Positions 25,695 through 33,565 are shown, counted from the first letter of the stretch. The stretch is DNA of 46,612 bases from Oscillospiraceae bacterium (GCA_009778485.1 WRJQ01000009.1:1-46612), one strand, 5' to 3'. Notes: generated by a model from the letters alone, not told the origin. A program made the numbers and translations.

Positions 25695-27917
25695 ATGAAG
25701 ACACTCCTGAAGAAACTGCTCCTGTTCACGCTGGCCGCTGCTATGTGCGCAGCCGCGCCGCTGACCGCGCTCGCGGAAGGGCCGGCTGAGTTGCAGGCGG
25801 TTACGGACGCCGCTATGATGAAGGAAGGCTCAGTCCCGGGCCATGCCGACGAGGGCATGGAGACAGCTCTGATCGCAGCGAAAACCCTAATCGGCATTGA
25901 CGACGAGCTCTACACCGATTTCAGCTACAGCTCCAGCTACTCGAACTACGAGGCGATGGAAGGGCTGATATGGTCGTTCAACTGGACTGACCGCCAGCAT
26001 TCATACGTCTATGCTTCCGTAAGCGCAGACGGTACGCTCTTGTCGTTCTACTCGTACGACAGCATGGCCGGCGAGTATGGCATGGCGCTTATCGGCAAAG
26101 CCGCAGCGACGGCAGCCGCCAAAGATTTCATCAAGGCGGCCAACCCCGGTACCTACTCATACTACGGGGAACCTGTAAGCGTAGACGTCAGCCTCGGCAG
26201 CCAGGCCTATTACATCAGCTTCTACGCGAACCAAAGCGGCTACCTGTTCAGCGCTTCGCAAATCGGCGTACAGGTGAATAAGATAACGGGCAAGGTCACC
26301 GGGTACAGCACGTCGAACATCGACCCGGGCCGTTTTGAATTCGACGACGCTATGAGTTTGATCAGCCAGGACGAAGCTATTGCGGCATACGCGGAGAAGA
26401 TCGGCCTTGAGCTTGAGTACTTCAGCAGCTTTAATTACGAGACGAACACGCTGAACGTATACCCTGCATACCGCCTCAACTCTTCCGGCGACAGGTTCAT
26501 CAACGCGATTACAGGGGAAGTAGTGCTGTTCTCATACGACCGGGCAACAGCGGACTCGGCCGCCATGTACTCCGGCGCGGGCGGCGCCGCGTCTGACGCG
26601 TCGGCCCCTGCCGCGAAGGCTGAGAACGAAGGTGCCGCAAGTCTCTCACCCGCAGAACTATCCGCAATCGAGCAAGCCGGAGAGTTCATTACGGGAGAGC
26701 AGGCGCTCCTAAACCTGCTTGACAGCGCGGGCCTTGCCGACCTTGACGTCGGCAGCTTCAACGACAAGTACATAAGCCTGAACCGAGATTACATCAACAG
26801 GGATCGCTACTGCTACGACGTAAGCCTCTACCGTTACGGGGCGCCGCTCGAAAAGGGCGACCAGGATGACATAACCGGCCTCTACGGGAGAGTCGACGCC
26901 ATGACCGGAAGGGTGCTCTCGTTTAGTTACTATAGCGATTACGCCAAATTCCCGACAGCCACAGAAGCAATCCTCAGCCTTGAAGAAGCGCAGGCTCTTG
27001 CCGATGCCTTCCTTGCGAAGGAAGCTCCTGACGAACTCGCCATGTCAAAGCAAGAGCCTATGGAAGAATGGGATATAGCGCCATACCGCTACAACGGCGG
27101 AAACTACAGTTTTACGTACACGCGGCTGGCGAACGGCATCAGCTTCAGGAACAACGGGATCTATGTAACCGTAAACGCCGTCACAGGCAGGATTACGAAC
27201 TACAACCTCAACTGGTACAGCAACGTTGAGTTCCCCGACGTCAGCGGCGCGCTCTCCGCAGTGGACGCCTTGACAGCGTACGCCGCGCAGAACGGCACAA
27301 ACCTTATCTACACGACAATTGGCGGCGGCAAGGCTGCTCTTGTGTACGAGTTCAAGGGCACCGGCATAATCGACCCCTTCACCGGCGCAGCCCTGGACTA
27401 TCTCGGCGAGCCCTGGAGCGACGCGTCGATAGTGCCGGAATACAGCGACATAGCCGGGCACTGGTGCGAAACGACCGTGCAAACTCTGCTTGACAACGGC
27501 GTAAGGCTATGGAGCGGCAGCTTCGAGCCGGAAAAGACGATGACTCAGCTTGAGTTCCTCAGACTCCTCATGCAGGCGGAGCCATACGCAAGGTACTATG
27601 ACGTAATGCCCGCTGCTTACTTCACAGAGCGCCACATCAACTTCGAAGTGGACGATGATATGATTCTGACGAGGCAGGACGCGGTCAAGATCATCACGCT
27701 CTACCTTGGTTACGGGCTGCTGGCGGAGCAACCTGAATGGTTCGTCTACCCGTTCAGCGACGACGTCGCCGAGGAGTTCAGAGGCTATGTGACGATTTGT
27801 TACATGCTCGGCATTGTCAGCGGCAACGGAGCGGGCAGCTTCGGCGCGGGTAACAACGTCACGCGCGCGCAGGCAGCCGTAATGGTTTACAACCTCATCC
27901 AGGTCAAGGGCGGCTGA
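25695..27917 (+). CDS. Secreted YcdB/YcdC-like protein with C-terminal SLH modules
   Basis: The protein is exported and probably held at the cell surface. From ATG 25695 (AGGA 5 nt upstream; the in-frame GTG 25683 is an alternative) it has a clear signal peptide, MKTLLKK plus a hydrophobic core ending in ALA. The middle ~550 residues contain repeated PepSY/YcdB-like units with the pattern VNAVTGRI(T)xY (for example VNKITGKVTGYS, VDAMTGRVLSFSY and VNAVTGRITNYN). The last ~190 residues hold SLH modules (YSDIAGHWCETTVQTLLDNG, and FSDDVAEEFRGYVTICYMLGIVSGN ending TRAQAAVMVYNLI). SLH domains bind pyruvylated wall polymers by family knowledge. The function of the YcdB region is unknown. Confidence 0.85.
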   Translation: MKTLLKKLLLFTLAAAMCAAAPLTALAEGPAELQAVTDAAMMKEGSVPGHADEGMETALIAAKTLIGIDDELYTDFSYSSSYSNYEAMEGLIWSFNWTDRQHSYVYASVSADGTLLSFYSYDSMAGEYGMALIGKAAATAAAKDFIKAANPGTYSYYGEPVSVDVSLGSQAYYISFYANQSGYLFSASQIGVQVNKITGKVTGYSTSNIDPGRFEFDDAMSLISQDEAIAAYAEKIGLELEYFSSFNYETNTLNVYPAYRLNSSGDRFINAITGEVVLFSYDRATADSAAMYSGAGGAASDASAPAAKAENEGAASLSPAELSAIEQAGEFITGEQALLNLLDSAGLADLDVGSFNDKYISLNRDYINRDRYCYDVSLYRYGAPLEKGDQDDITGLYGRVDAMTGRVLSFSYYSDYAKFPTATEAILSLEEAQALADAFLAKEAPDELAMSKQEPMEEWDIAPYRYNGGNYSFTYTRLANGISFRNNGIYVTVNAVTGRITNYNLNWYSNVEFPDVSGALSAVDALTAYAAQNGTNLIYTTIGGGKAALVYEFKGTGIIDPFTGAALDYLGEPWSDASIVPEYSDIAGHWCETTVQTLLDNGVRLWSGSFEPEKTMTQLEFLRLLMQAEPYARYYDVMPAAYFTERHINFEVDDDMILTRQDAVKIITLYLGYGLLAEQPEWFVYPFSDDVAEEFRGYVTICYMLGIVSGNGAGSFGAGNNVTRAQAAVMVYNLIQVKGG

Positions 27918-27939
27918 TACGCACAGTAAATAATAAATG

Positions 27940-27980
27940 GGGCAGGGCACGGGTTCGCAGTAAACCGTGGCCTGCTCTTT
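27940..27980 (+). terminator. Rho-independent terminator after the SLH protein gene
   Basis: GGGCAGGGCACGG (from 27940) pairs with CCGTGGCCTGCTC (to 27977) with a single G-G mismatch, followed by TTTACTT. It separates the SLH gene from the rpsB promoter. Confidence 0.75.
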
Positions 27981-27995
27981 ACTTAAAAAAAACTC

Positions 27996-28024
27996 TTGCA
28001 ATCAGGCAACAATTCTGCTAAGAT
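27996..28024 (+). promoter_or_regulatory. rpsB promoter
   Basis: TTGCAA (27996-28001), a 17-nt spacer and TAAGAT (28019-28024) give a good sigma-A match. Transcription from ~28031 leaves a leader of about 155 nt before rpsB. Confidence 0.75.
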
Positions 28025-28064
28025 GCTTTGGCTAACACGCACGATATCACGCACGGCTCCTGAT

Positions 28065-28110
28065 TTCCTGCTTTGTGCCCGCCCCCAACGAAGCGACGGG
28101 TGTGCAGGAA
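28065..28110 (+). promoter_or_regulatory. Structured leader hairpin upstream of rpsB
   Basis: TTCCTGC (28065-28071) pairs with GCAGGAA (28104-28110), and an inner CCCG/CGGG pairing stacks on it. Long structured leaders before rpsB are often targets of S2 autoregulation; that role here is inference. The rest of the leader down to 28185 is unassigned apart from the rpsB ribosome-binding site. Confidence 0.5.
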
Positions 28111-28185
28111 AGGCGACGGAACCGGAGGGAATCGGACGAAATTTTTAAGCGGCCGGTTCAAAGAACTAATTTATTGGAGGTAAAA

Positions 28186-28995
28186 ATGCCGGTAGTATCA
28201 ATGAAACAGCTCCTCGAAGCGGGAGTCCACTTCGGCCACCAGACAAGGCGCTGGAATCCGAAAATGGCTCCCTACATCTACATGGAGCGCAACGGGATCT
28301 ATATAATAGATCTTCAAAAAACAGTCAGGAAACTGGAAGAAGCCTACAACTTCGTCCGCGAAGTAAGCGAACGCGGCGATTCCGTCCTGTTCGTAGGCAC
28401 GAAGAAGCAAGCCCAGGACGCGATAAAAGAAGAAGCCGAACGGGTAGGCATGTTCTTCGTGAACGCCCGCTGGCTCGGCGGCATGCTGACGAACTTCAAA
28501 ACCATGCGGACCAGGATCGACAGGCTCGCGCAGCTTCGCAAAATGCAGGAAGACGGCACGTTCGACATCCTGCCGAAAAAAGAAGTCATCAAGCTCACAA
28601 ACGAGATAAACAAGCTCGAGAAGTACCTCGGCGGGGTCAAGGACATGAAGAGGCTCCCCGGCGCGCTTTTCATCATCGACCCGCGCAAGGAACGCAACGC
28701 CATAGCCGAAGCCAGGAAACTGGGAGTCCCGATCGTAGCCATCGTCGACACGAACTGCGACCCCGACGAGATCGACTATATTATCCCCGGCAATGACGAC
28801 GCGATCCGCGCTATCAGGCTTATATCCGGCGCTATGGCGAACGCCGTCCTTGAAGGCAGGCAGGGCGCGGATAAAGACGAAGAGGACGAAGCTGCCGACA
28901 TCGGCGCCGACCCTTCGCCCAAACCGGAAGCTTACGCGCAACCCGGGCCCGATGCAGATTCCCCGGGCGCTGAAGACACGCCGCAACCTGAGTAA
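28186..28995 (+). CDS. rpsB: 30S ribosomal protein S2
   Basis: Small-subunit protein uS2, 269 residues. Family blocks are clear: [73 protein letters not shown] and [24 protein letters not shown]. The start is ATG 28186, with GGAGGT at 28177-28182; a longer frame reaches back to 28075 but has no ribosome-binding site and matches nothing. The C-terminal ~45 residues are an acidic Pro/Asp/Glu extension (ending DTPQPE), as seen in some Clostridia. A terminator lies between it and tsf. Confidence 0.97.
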   Translation: MPVVSMKQLLEAGVHFGHQTRRWNPKMAPYIYMERNGIYIIDLQKTVRKLEEAYNFVREVSERGDSVLFVGTKKQAQDAIKEEAERVGMFFVNARWLGGMLTNFKTMRTRIDRLAQLRKMQEDGTFDILPKKEVIKLTNEINKLEKYLGGVKDMKRLPGALFIIDPRKERNAIAEARKLGVPIVAIVDTNCDPDEIDYIIPGNDDAIRAIRLISGAMANAVLEGRQGADKDEEDEAADIGADPSPKPEAYAQPGPDADSPGAEDTPQPE

Positions 28996-29009
28996 ACATC
29001 AATGCGATC

Positions 29010-29050
29010 ATTCGGGGAAGGTAGTGTAACCAACCCCGAATAGTTTTTTT
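29010..29050 (+). terminator. Terminator/attenuator between rpsB and tsf
   Basis: ATTCGGGG (29010-29017) pairs perfectly with CCCCGAAT (29034-29041), and an inner GGT/ACC adds to the stem. TTTTTTT (29044-29050) follows. It probably sets rpsB above tsf by partial termination, since no separate tsf promoter is seen. Confidence 0.85.
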
Positions 29051-29079
29051 CGGAAACAATATTGAAAGGATTGATATAT

Positions 29080-30015
29080 ATGGCATTCACTGCCCAAGAC
29101 GTAAAAGACCTCCGCGAGGCGACAGGCGTTGGCATGATGGACTGCAAGAAAGCGCTTGCCGAAGCTGACGGGGATATGGAAAAAGCGGTAGCCTACCTGC
29201 GCGAGCGCGGCCTTGCCGCAGCGCAGAAAAAAGCCGGCCGCGTCACTGCCGAAGGCATGGCGTACGCCGACGTTTTCGGGGAGACCGGAGTCATCGTCGA
29301 AGTCAACGCGGAGACGGATTTTGTTGCGAAAAACGAACTCTTCACAGGGTTTGTCAAGGGAGTCGCGGAAGCTGTCGCCCAAAACGCGCCGTCAGACGTC
29401 GACGCGCTGCTTGCCTGCGCCTATCCGGGCTCGGACAAGACTATTGCGGAGCAGCAGCAGGAAATGATCCTCGTCATAGGCGAGAACATCTCGGTACGCA
29501 GGTTCGCCACCTACACAGATGGGCTGAGCATCCCCTATGTCCACGCGGGCGGCAAAATCGGCGTGCTCGTAAACATCGAGGCAAAAGGCGTAGCCGACAT
29601 GGAGTCCGTGACGATTCTCGGTAAAGACATTGCGATGCAGATTGCCGCGATGCGCCCGCTGTACCTCGACACGTCCTCCGTCGACCCTGCCGAACTCGAA
29701 AAGGAAAAAGAGATCCAGATGAACAAGGCGATCGAGGAGAACAAGGCGAAAGACATGGACGAAGACAAAGCGCGCCAGATTGCCGAGAACATGGTCAAGG
29801 GGCGCATTAACAAGTACTACGAGGAGATATGCCTCCTCAACCAGCCCTACGTCAAGGAAAATAAGCTCACTGTCGGCAAGCATGTCCAGCAGGTTGCCAA
29901 GGAGCTCGGCGGCGAGATAAACATCAAAGCCTTCACCCGTTTTGAAAAGGGCGAAGGCATCGAGAAGAAGCAGGACGATTTCGCGGCTGAAGTCGCGAGC
30001 ATGGTCGGAGGTTAA
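29080..30015 (+). CDS. tsf: Translation elongation factor Ts
   Basis: Nucleotide exchange factor for EF-Tu, 311 residues. The N-terminal UBA-like module (AQDVKDLREATGVGMMDCKKALAEADGDMEKAVAYLRERG) includes the conserved TGVGMMDCK contact motif. The core has VNAETDFVAKNELF and IAMQIAA, and the C-terminus AFTRFEKGEGIEKK. The start is ATG 29080 with GAAAGGA 9 nt upstream; the in-frame ATG at 29062 has none. It follows rpsB as in nearly all bacteria and is 2 nt upstream of the MBL-fold gene. Confidence 0.97.
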   Translation: MAFTAQDVKDLREATGVGMMDCKKALAEADGDMEKAVAYLRERGLAAAQKKAGRVTAEGMAYADVFGETGVIVEVNAETDFVAKNELFTGFVKGVAEAVAQNAPSDVDALLACAYPGSDKTIAEQQQEMILVIGENISVRRFATYTDGLSIPYVHAGGKIGVLVNIEAKGVADMESVTILGKDIAMQIAAMRPLYLDTSSVDPAELEKEKEIQMNKAIEENKAKDMDEDKARQIAENMVKGRINKYYEEICLLNQPYVKENKLTVGKHVQQVAKELGGEINIKAFTRFEKGEGIEKKQDDFAAEVASMVGG

Positions 30016-30017
30016 TT

Positions 30018-30725
30018 ATGCCGGAACCGCAAGCGCCTCAGCCGATAGAAGCTGTTAAAATTAGCGAGACATCATACCGCCTCGAGGATAATGGCGTCAG
30101 GTCGTTCCTCTTCGTCGGCAGCGAGAGAGCGCTGCTGGTAGACACCGGGTTCGGCTCGGCAGGAAGCCTGAAGGACGTCGTCAGCGGGCTCACTTCCCTG
30201 CCGGTCATGCTCGTGAACACGCACGGCGACCCTGACCACATCGGGAACAACGCGGAGTTCGATACCGCGTATATGCACCCTTCGGAGATGGCATATTACG
30301 CAAAGCACGCGAAGCCCGGCGCCGTAGTGGAGCCGCTCTTTGAAGGCGAGGTTATCGACTTGGGTGGCTGGAAGTTTGAAATCGTCCTCATACCGGGGCA
30401 CACGCCCGGCAGCATCGCGCTGCTCGAACGCAGCCGGCGCTTTATCATCACCGGCGATACACTGTCGGCCGGGCCTGTGTTCATGTTCGACGAAGTGCGG
30501 AGCATCCCTGCGTACATGGCGAGCATGGATAGGCTCATTGCGCTCAGCGAAGCGTACGACGAAGTCTACCCTTCCCACGGGCAGTTCCCAATCCCGCCGG
30601 AGACAGCGCAAAAAGCTCTGCTGGCAGCAAAGAAGCTGCTCGCCGGCGAGCTCACGGCGCAGGATCCGCCTATGCCCGTCCCCGCTAAAGTGTATATGCA
30701 CGACGGCGTAGGGTTTTTCTACTGA
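30018..30725 (+). CDS. Metallo-beta-lactamase fold hydrolase
   Basis: A 235-residue cytosolic MBL-fold enzyme. The metal motif is HGDPDH at 69-74 (H-x-D-x-D-H rather than the commoner HxHxDH), followed by GHTPGS (His128), TGDTLS (Asp147) and PSHG (His187), so most metal ligands are present. The substrate is unknown; glyoxalase II-like and other thioester hydrolases share this pattern. The start ATG is 2 nt after tsf, with CGGAGG overlapping the tsf end, so it is co-transcribed. A 35-bp internal segment (30409-30443) is repeated exactly downstream at 30795-30829. Confidence 0.85.
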   Translation: MPEPQAPQPIEAVKISETSYRLEDNGVRSFLFVGSERALLVDTGFGSAGSLKDVVSGLTSLPVMLVNTHGDPDHIGNNAEFDTAYMHPSEMAYYAKHAKPGAVVEPLFEGEVIDLGGWKFEIVLIPGHTPGSIALLERSRRFIITGDTLSAGPVFMFDEVRSIPAYMASMDRLIALSEAYDEVYPSHGQFPIPPETAQKALLAAKKLLAGELTAQDPPMPVPAKVYMHDGVGFFY

Positions 30726-30781
30726 TCGAAGCCAGATCGATGCCAATCACCAAGGCGTTGTGGTATATAGTTGTATGGTAG

Positions 30782-30840
30782 GGATCGGACAACCGCAGCA
30801 TCGCGCTGCTCGAACGCAGCCGGCGCTTTGTTATTTCCGT
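30782..30840 (+). pseudogene. Fragment duplicated from the MBL-fold gene
   Basis: Bases 30795-30829 repeat 30409-30443 exactly (35 bp) and, translated, continue as SIALLERSRRF followed by VISV against IIT in the intact gene. It is in a different frame register relative to the parent, with a TAG just upstream. It is either the trace of a lost tandem paralogue or a short duplication. Confidence 0.65.
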
Positions 30841-30865
30841 AAAGGCTGCGCTATGCGCAGCTTTT
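30841..30865. terminator. Bidirectional terminator between the MBL and thiT genes
   Basis: GCTGCGC-TAT-GCGCAGC (30845-30861) is a perfect 7-bp stem, extended by AAAG/TTTT pairing. It ends the + operon and lies directly at the end of the converging thiT gene. Confidence 0.75.
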
Positions 30866-30868
30866 ACC

Positions 30869-31426
30869 TTATCTTATGTCATCCCTCATGATGAACTTCT
30901 GGAGAGGTAATGAGAGCAGCGCGCCGATTACGACGACAATGATGGTATTGGGCAGCATGTAAAGCCCGTTGTAGAGCAGCGAGTACATCCACGTGCTCGT
31001 CATTGTCCTGTTGAGGAACTCCTCCGGCATATATGCGGCGTAGATGGTGATGCCGGAGATGAAATGTATGCCAAACCTGCCGACACAGCCAAGCAGGCCC
31101 CCAAGAGGAAGCCCAAGCTTCCGGTTCTTTAACGCTCCCGCGAGGCCGGTCATCATGTAAGCGACAGAATAATCAAGCAGCATGGACTGCCAGTTCACGG
31201 CGACGCCGCCCGAAAACAAAAAGTGCATCAACCCGAAGAGAAAACCCGCGCAAAGCCCCCACGGAAGCCCCCAGCGTACGGCGAAAAACACCAGCGGCAG
31301 CATGGCGAGGTCTATTGACCCTCCGTAAGCGAGGCCGGGGTTGATTCTGATGAAACTCAGAGCTACGGAGGCTGCAAGGAAAATCGCGCCTTCGCACAGG
31401 CGCCTCAGTTTGATGTTGCTTGTCAT
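30869..31426 (-). CDS. thiT: Thiamine ECF transporter S component ThiT
   Basis: Substrate-binding membrane protein of an energy-coupling-factor transporter for thiamine; it works with shared EcfAA'T components encoded elsewhere. The 185-residue protein has about six hydrophobic helices and ThiT hallmarks: GGSIDLAMLPLVFFAVRWG, SMLLDYSVAYMMTGLAG, GRFGIHFISGITIYAAYMP and SLLYNGLYMLPN. The start is ATG 31426 after AAGGAAG; the longer frame to 31561 would run through the regulatory leader and is rejected. A TPP riboswitch and a consensus promoter directly upstream confirm the substrate assignment. Confidence 0.95.
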   Translation of the reverse strand: MTSNIKLRRLCEGAIFLAASVALSFIRINPGLAYGGSIDLAMLPLVFFAVRWGLPWGLCAGFLFGLMHFLFSGGVAVNWQSMLLDYSVAYMMTGLAGALKNRKLGLPLGGLLGCVGRFGIHFISGITIYAAYMPEEFLNRTMTSTWMYSLLYNGLYMLPNTIIVVVIGALLSLPLQKFIMRDDIR

Positions 31427-31451
31427 TTGAACTTCCTTTCTTGAGGGGGGA

Positions 31452-31476
31452 GGGATTCGACAGCAACTCGAATCCC
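31452..31476 (-). promoter_or_regulatory. Hairpin in the thiT leader, next to the start region
   Basis: GGGATTCGA and TCGAATCCC pair perfectly (9 bp) around a 7-nt loop, 25 nt before the thiT start. It could be part of the riboswitch expression platform or a separate control of translation. Confidence 0.5.
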
Positions 31477-31507
31477 AATCCCTATGGGGACAACCCGAAA
31501 TGGAAGC

Positions 31508-31532
31508 AGCCCCGCGCTCATCGCGCGGGGCT
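31508..31532 (-). terminator. GC-rich hairpin downstream of the TPP aptamer
   Basis: AGCCCCGCGC and GCGCGGGGCT form a perfect 10-bp stem with a 5-nt loop, 35 nt past the aptamer. On the - strand it is followed by GCTTCCATTT, a weak T-tract, so it is a probable terminator of the riboswitch expression platform. Confidence 0.6.
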
Positions 31533-31566
31533 TTGTGCGTCGCGTATACCGCAACTAACAAATCTC

Positions 31567-31655
31567 ACTCCCTACGATGGCATTACCCATATCAGGTCAA
31601 AAGGGTCAAAAGCCTTGAGGCTTTACTCTCAGCCGGGCGCACCCAGCTCCCCTGT
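31567..31655 (-). ncRNA. TPP (THI-box) riboswitch
   Basis: Reading the - strand, the aptamer begins CAGGGGAGCTGGG, contains GGCTGAGAG (conserved CUGAGA bulge), then GACCC, the pyrophosphate-side ACCTGAT, GGGTAATGCC, and ends ATCGTAGGGAG. Order, spacing and conserved bases match the TPP class. It lies between a consensus promoter and thiT, so high TPP should shut off thiamine uptake. Confidence 0.95.
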
Positions 31656-31663
31656 TGCTATGA

Positions 31664-31692
31664 AGATTAACTCAAAAACGGCGCATTGTCAA
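31664..31692 (-). promoter_or_regulatory. thiT promoter
   Basis: TTGACA (31692-31687), 17 nt, TAATCT (31669-31664): near-consensus sigma-A. Start of transcription near 31657 places the TPP aptamer at the very 5' end. The -35 box begins 5 nt past the end of the formate/nitrite transporter gene. Confidence 0.85.
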
Positions 31693-31696
31693 GAAG

Positions 31697-32560
31697 CTAT
31701 TTTCTCTTCTTCCTGTTCCCTCCTGCGGGGCGGGCAGCCGGTTTGGGCTCGCGCAGGTAGAGGAACCAGTAGGCGACTCCGACGAGCAGCACACCGCCTA
31801 CGATGTTACCCAGCGTGACAGGAATGAGGTTCTTCGAGATCATGGCGCCCCATGTAAGGTCGGGCAGCTTGGACGGGTCTACTGCGCCTGCGGAAGCGGA
31901 ATAAACGCTGTACTTCGAGGCAAATAAACCGGCCGGAATGTAGTACATATTCGCTATGCTATGCTCGTAACCGCTCAGGACGAACAGCATGATAGGCAGG
32001 AAAAGCCCCGCGACTTTGCCTACGACGTCCTTTGCAGCAAAAGCGATCCACACCGCTATGCAGACGAGGAAGTTGCACAGTATGCCGCGAATGAGAGCGT
32101 CGCCGAATGTCATGCTGACTTTGGCGATTGCCGTGTTGATGACGCCGGTGGCCGCGGCTCCCTGGAAGAGCGAGTACGTCCCGCCGTAGACGGTAAGAGC
32201 GGCGACGAGCAGTCCGCCAATAAAGTTGCCGATGTATACGAGCACCCAGTTCTTGAGCATGCCTGCGAGCTTCGCCTCACCCTGGAGCACAGGGATTATG
32301 ATGAGGCAGTTGCCTGTGAAGAGTTCGCTCCCCGCCAGCAGGACCATCGCGAGGCCGACCGGGAATACAGCGGCCCCAATGAGCTTAGCAAGCGACGGCG
32401 AAGCGATGCCAGCTACCGAAGCGAGCGAGGCGCCGACGCCCGCGAGAGCGATGAACATGCCTGCCAGTATGCCGAGTACGAGCATCTTTGCGGCCGGCAG
32501 CTTAGTCTTCGCGGCGCCTGTAGCTATGTAGTTTTGCGCAATTTCCTTTGGTGAATTCAT
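31697..32560 (-). CDS. Formate/nitrite transporter (FNT family, FocA/NirC-like)
   Basis: Pentameric membrane channel for formate, nitrite or related monovalent anions. The 287 residues show about six hydrophobic helices and FNT signatures: GSELFTGN, YIGNFIGG, RGILCNFLVCIAVW, SGYEHSIANMYYIP and NLIPVTLGNIVGG. The C-terminus is short and basic (GGNRKKRK). The start ATG 32560 follows GGGAGG. No pyruvate formate-lyase or nitrite reductase gene lies in the window, so formate versus nitrite or hydrosulfide cannot be decided. It is transcribed from its own promoter and lies upstream of thiT. Confidence 0.93.
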   Translation of the reverse strand: MNSPKEIAQNYIATGAAKTKLPAAKMLVLGILAGMFIALAGVGASLASVAGIASPSLAKLIGAAVFPVGLAMVLLAGSELFTGNCLIIIPVLQGEAKLAGMLKNWVLVYIGNFIGGLLVAALTVYGGTYSLFQGAAATGVINTAIAKVSMTFGDALIRGILCNFLVCIAVWIAFAAKDVVGKVAGLFLPIMLFVLSGYEHSIANMYYIPAGLFASKYSVYSASAGAVDPSKLPDLTWGAMISKNLIPVTLGNIVGGVLLVGVAYWFLYLREPKPAARPAGGNRKKRK

Positions 32561-32606
32561 TTGTGTAACGTCCTCCCAATTTCAGTATCCTGTTTACAGC
32601 CGAATC

Positions 32607-32634
32607 ATTCTACCACAAACAGCCGAAGTGTCAA
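32607..32634 (-). promoter_or_regulatory. Promoter of the FNT transporter gene
   Basis: TTGACA (32634-32629), 16 nt, TAGAAT (32612-32607). The 9-mer TTCGGCTGT occurs twice, in the spacer and just after the -10 box (ACAGCCGAA at 32619-32627 and 32596-32604), which could be a repressor site. Confidence 0.8.
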
Positions 32635-32638
32635 CACA

Positions 32639-32653
32639 ATTTGAACTTCAAAT
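32639..32653. promoter_or_regulatory. Palindrome upstream of the FNT promoter, possible activator site
   Basis: ATTTGAA-C-TTCAAAT is a perfect inverted repeat centred about 12 bp upstream of the -35 box, the usual place for an activator. The binding protein is unknown. Confidence 0.5.
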
Positions 32654-32689
32654 CATGTAACATTATCCGTTTTTCGTACCGCAATCTCC

Positions 32690-33454
32690 CTACTGGAACA
32701 GGGCGTAGAGCTGCGTCCTGTTCTTAACCTTCGTCTTCGCGTAGATGTTCGACAGATGCTTGCTCAAAGTCGCGTGGGTGATGTACAAAAGCTGGCAGAT
32801 GTCCTCGCTGCCCTTGCCCGCCCGGACGAGTGAAACGATCTCCGCTTCCCTTTTCGTCAGCCCGTAATTCGCCGTCGCCTTCAGCAGCCTGTCCGTGCCG
32901 GGGTCGCCTGCGTCCCTTCGGTCCTCCAGCAAGCTGAAGAACTTACGCTCAAGCGAATCCTTCAGCGTATTCATTATATATATGTCGCGCGCGGAGAAAT
33001 CCGAGCTGTCCTTGTCCCTCAGCAAGCCCAGCACAGCCAGCGGTACGTCCTTGTGGACGAGCGAGATGAAAATCCCCCAGTAGACGCCCTTTGGCGACCA
33101 TACGTCGCGGAAGACCCTCGTCTTCTCCCACTTCCCCGGCGGGATGATATCGGACTGCCTGAACACGGAACTGTATGGCAGCATGATGAACTCGTCCCAG
33201 TGCGGGTACTTGCCTTCGATGAAGAAGTCGTGCCCGGACTTGTCGTCGATTTGCTCAGTCGAGATAGGGCTGCCAAGCGCGACGCGCCCGTTTTCCCTCG
33301 ACGCCTGGAACACGACCCCTGTGCTGTAGGGGATGAGCGTCCTGATCTGCTGCAGGTAGGTGTCGCACAGCTCGGGATAGGAGGCGCAGTAGTTGATGCG
33401 GGTAGTCATCTGTATTAGGAACTGCCACTCATAGTCGAACAGGGTTGAACTCAT
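32690..33454 (-). CDS. LuxR-type transcriptional regulator
   Basis: A 254-residue regulator. The N-terminal ~175 residues resemble a GAF-like sensory fold (FLIQMTTRINYC, LIPYSTGVVFQASRENG, YWGIFISLVHKDVPLAVLGLLRDK). The C-terminal ~65 residues are a LuxR/FixJ helix-turn-helix: LTKREAEIVSLVRAGKGSEDICQLLYITHATLSKHLSNIYAKTKVKNR. The start is ATG 33454, with GAGAGGA upstream; in-frame ATGs at 33475 and further up are possible. It is divergent from the acyl-CoA dehydrogenase operon with a ~230-bp shared region, so control of that operon is likely but not shown. Confidence 0.88.
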   Translation of the reverse strand: MSSTLFDYEWQFLIQMTTRINYCASYPELCDTYLQQIRTLIPYSTGVVFQASRENGRVALGSPISTEQIDDKSGHDFFIEGKYPHWDEFIMLPYSSVFRQSDIIPPGKWEKTRVFRDVWSPKGVYWGIFISLVHKDVPLAVLGLLRDKDSSDFSARDIYIMNTLKDSLERKFFSLLEDRRDAGDPGTDRLLKATANYGLTKREAEIVSLVRAGKGSEDICQLLYITHATLSKHLSNIYAKTKVKNRTQLYALFQ

Positions 33455-33536
33455 AACGGTCGATCCTCTCTCCATTGGAAAAAGATTATGAAGACGTACA
33501 TAGGGCATACACAGGATTGTGTATCTTTTTCGGTAT

Positions 33537-33565
33537 ATGCTATCACAAAAAACGAACGTTTTCAA
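33537..33565 (-). promoter_or_regulatory. Promoter of the LuxR-type regulator gene
   Basis: TTGAAA (33565-33560), 17 nt, TAGCAT (33542-33537) on the - strand, about 80 nt before ATG 33454. Confidence 0.6.

Noticed and set aside
28075-28185. N-terminal extension of S2 from an upstream start
   Set aside because: The extra 37 residues match no S2 protein, overlap the leader hairpin and lack a ribosome-binding site, while GGAGGT precedes ATG 28186.
31427-31561. N-terminal extension of ThiT
   Set aside because: It would translate the leader between the TPP riboswitch and the true start; AAGGAAG precedes ATG 31426.
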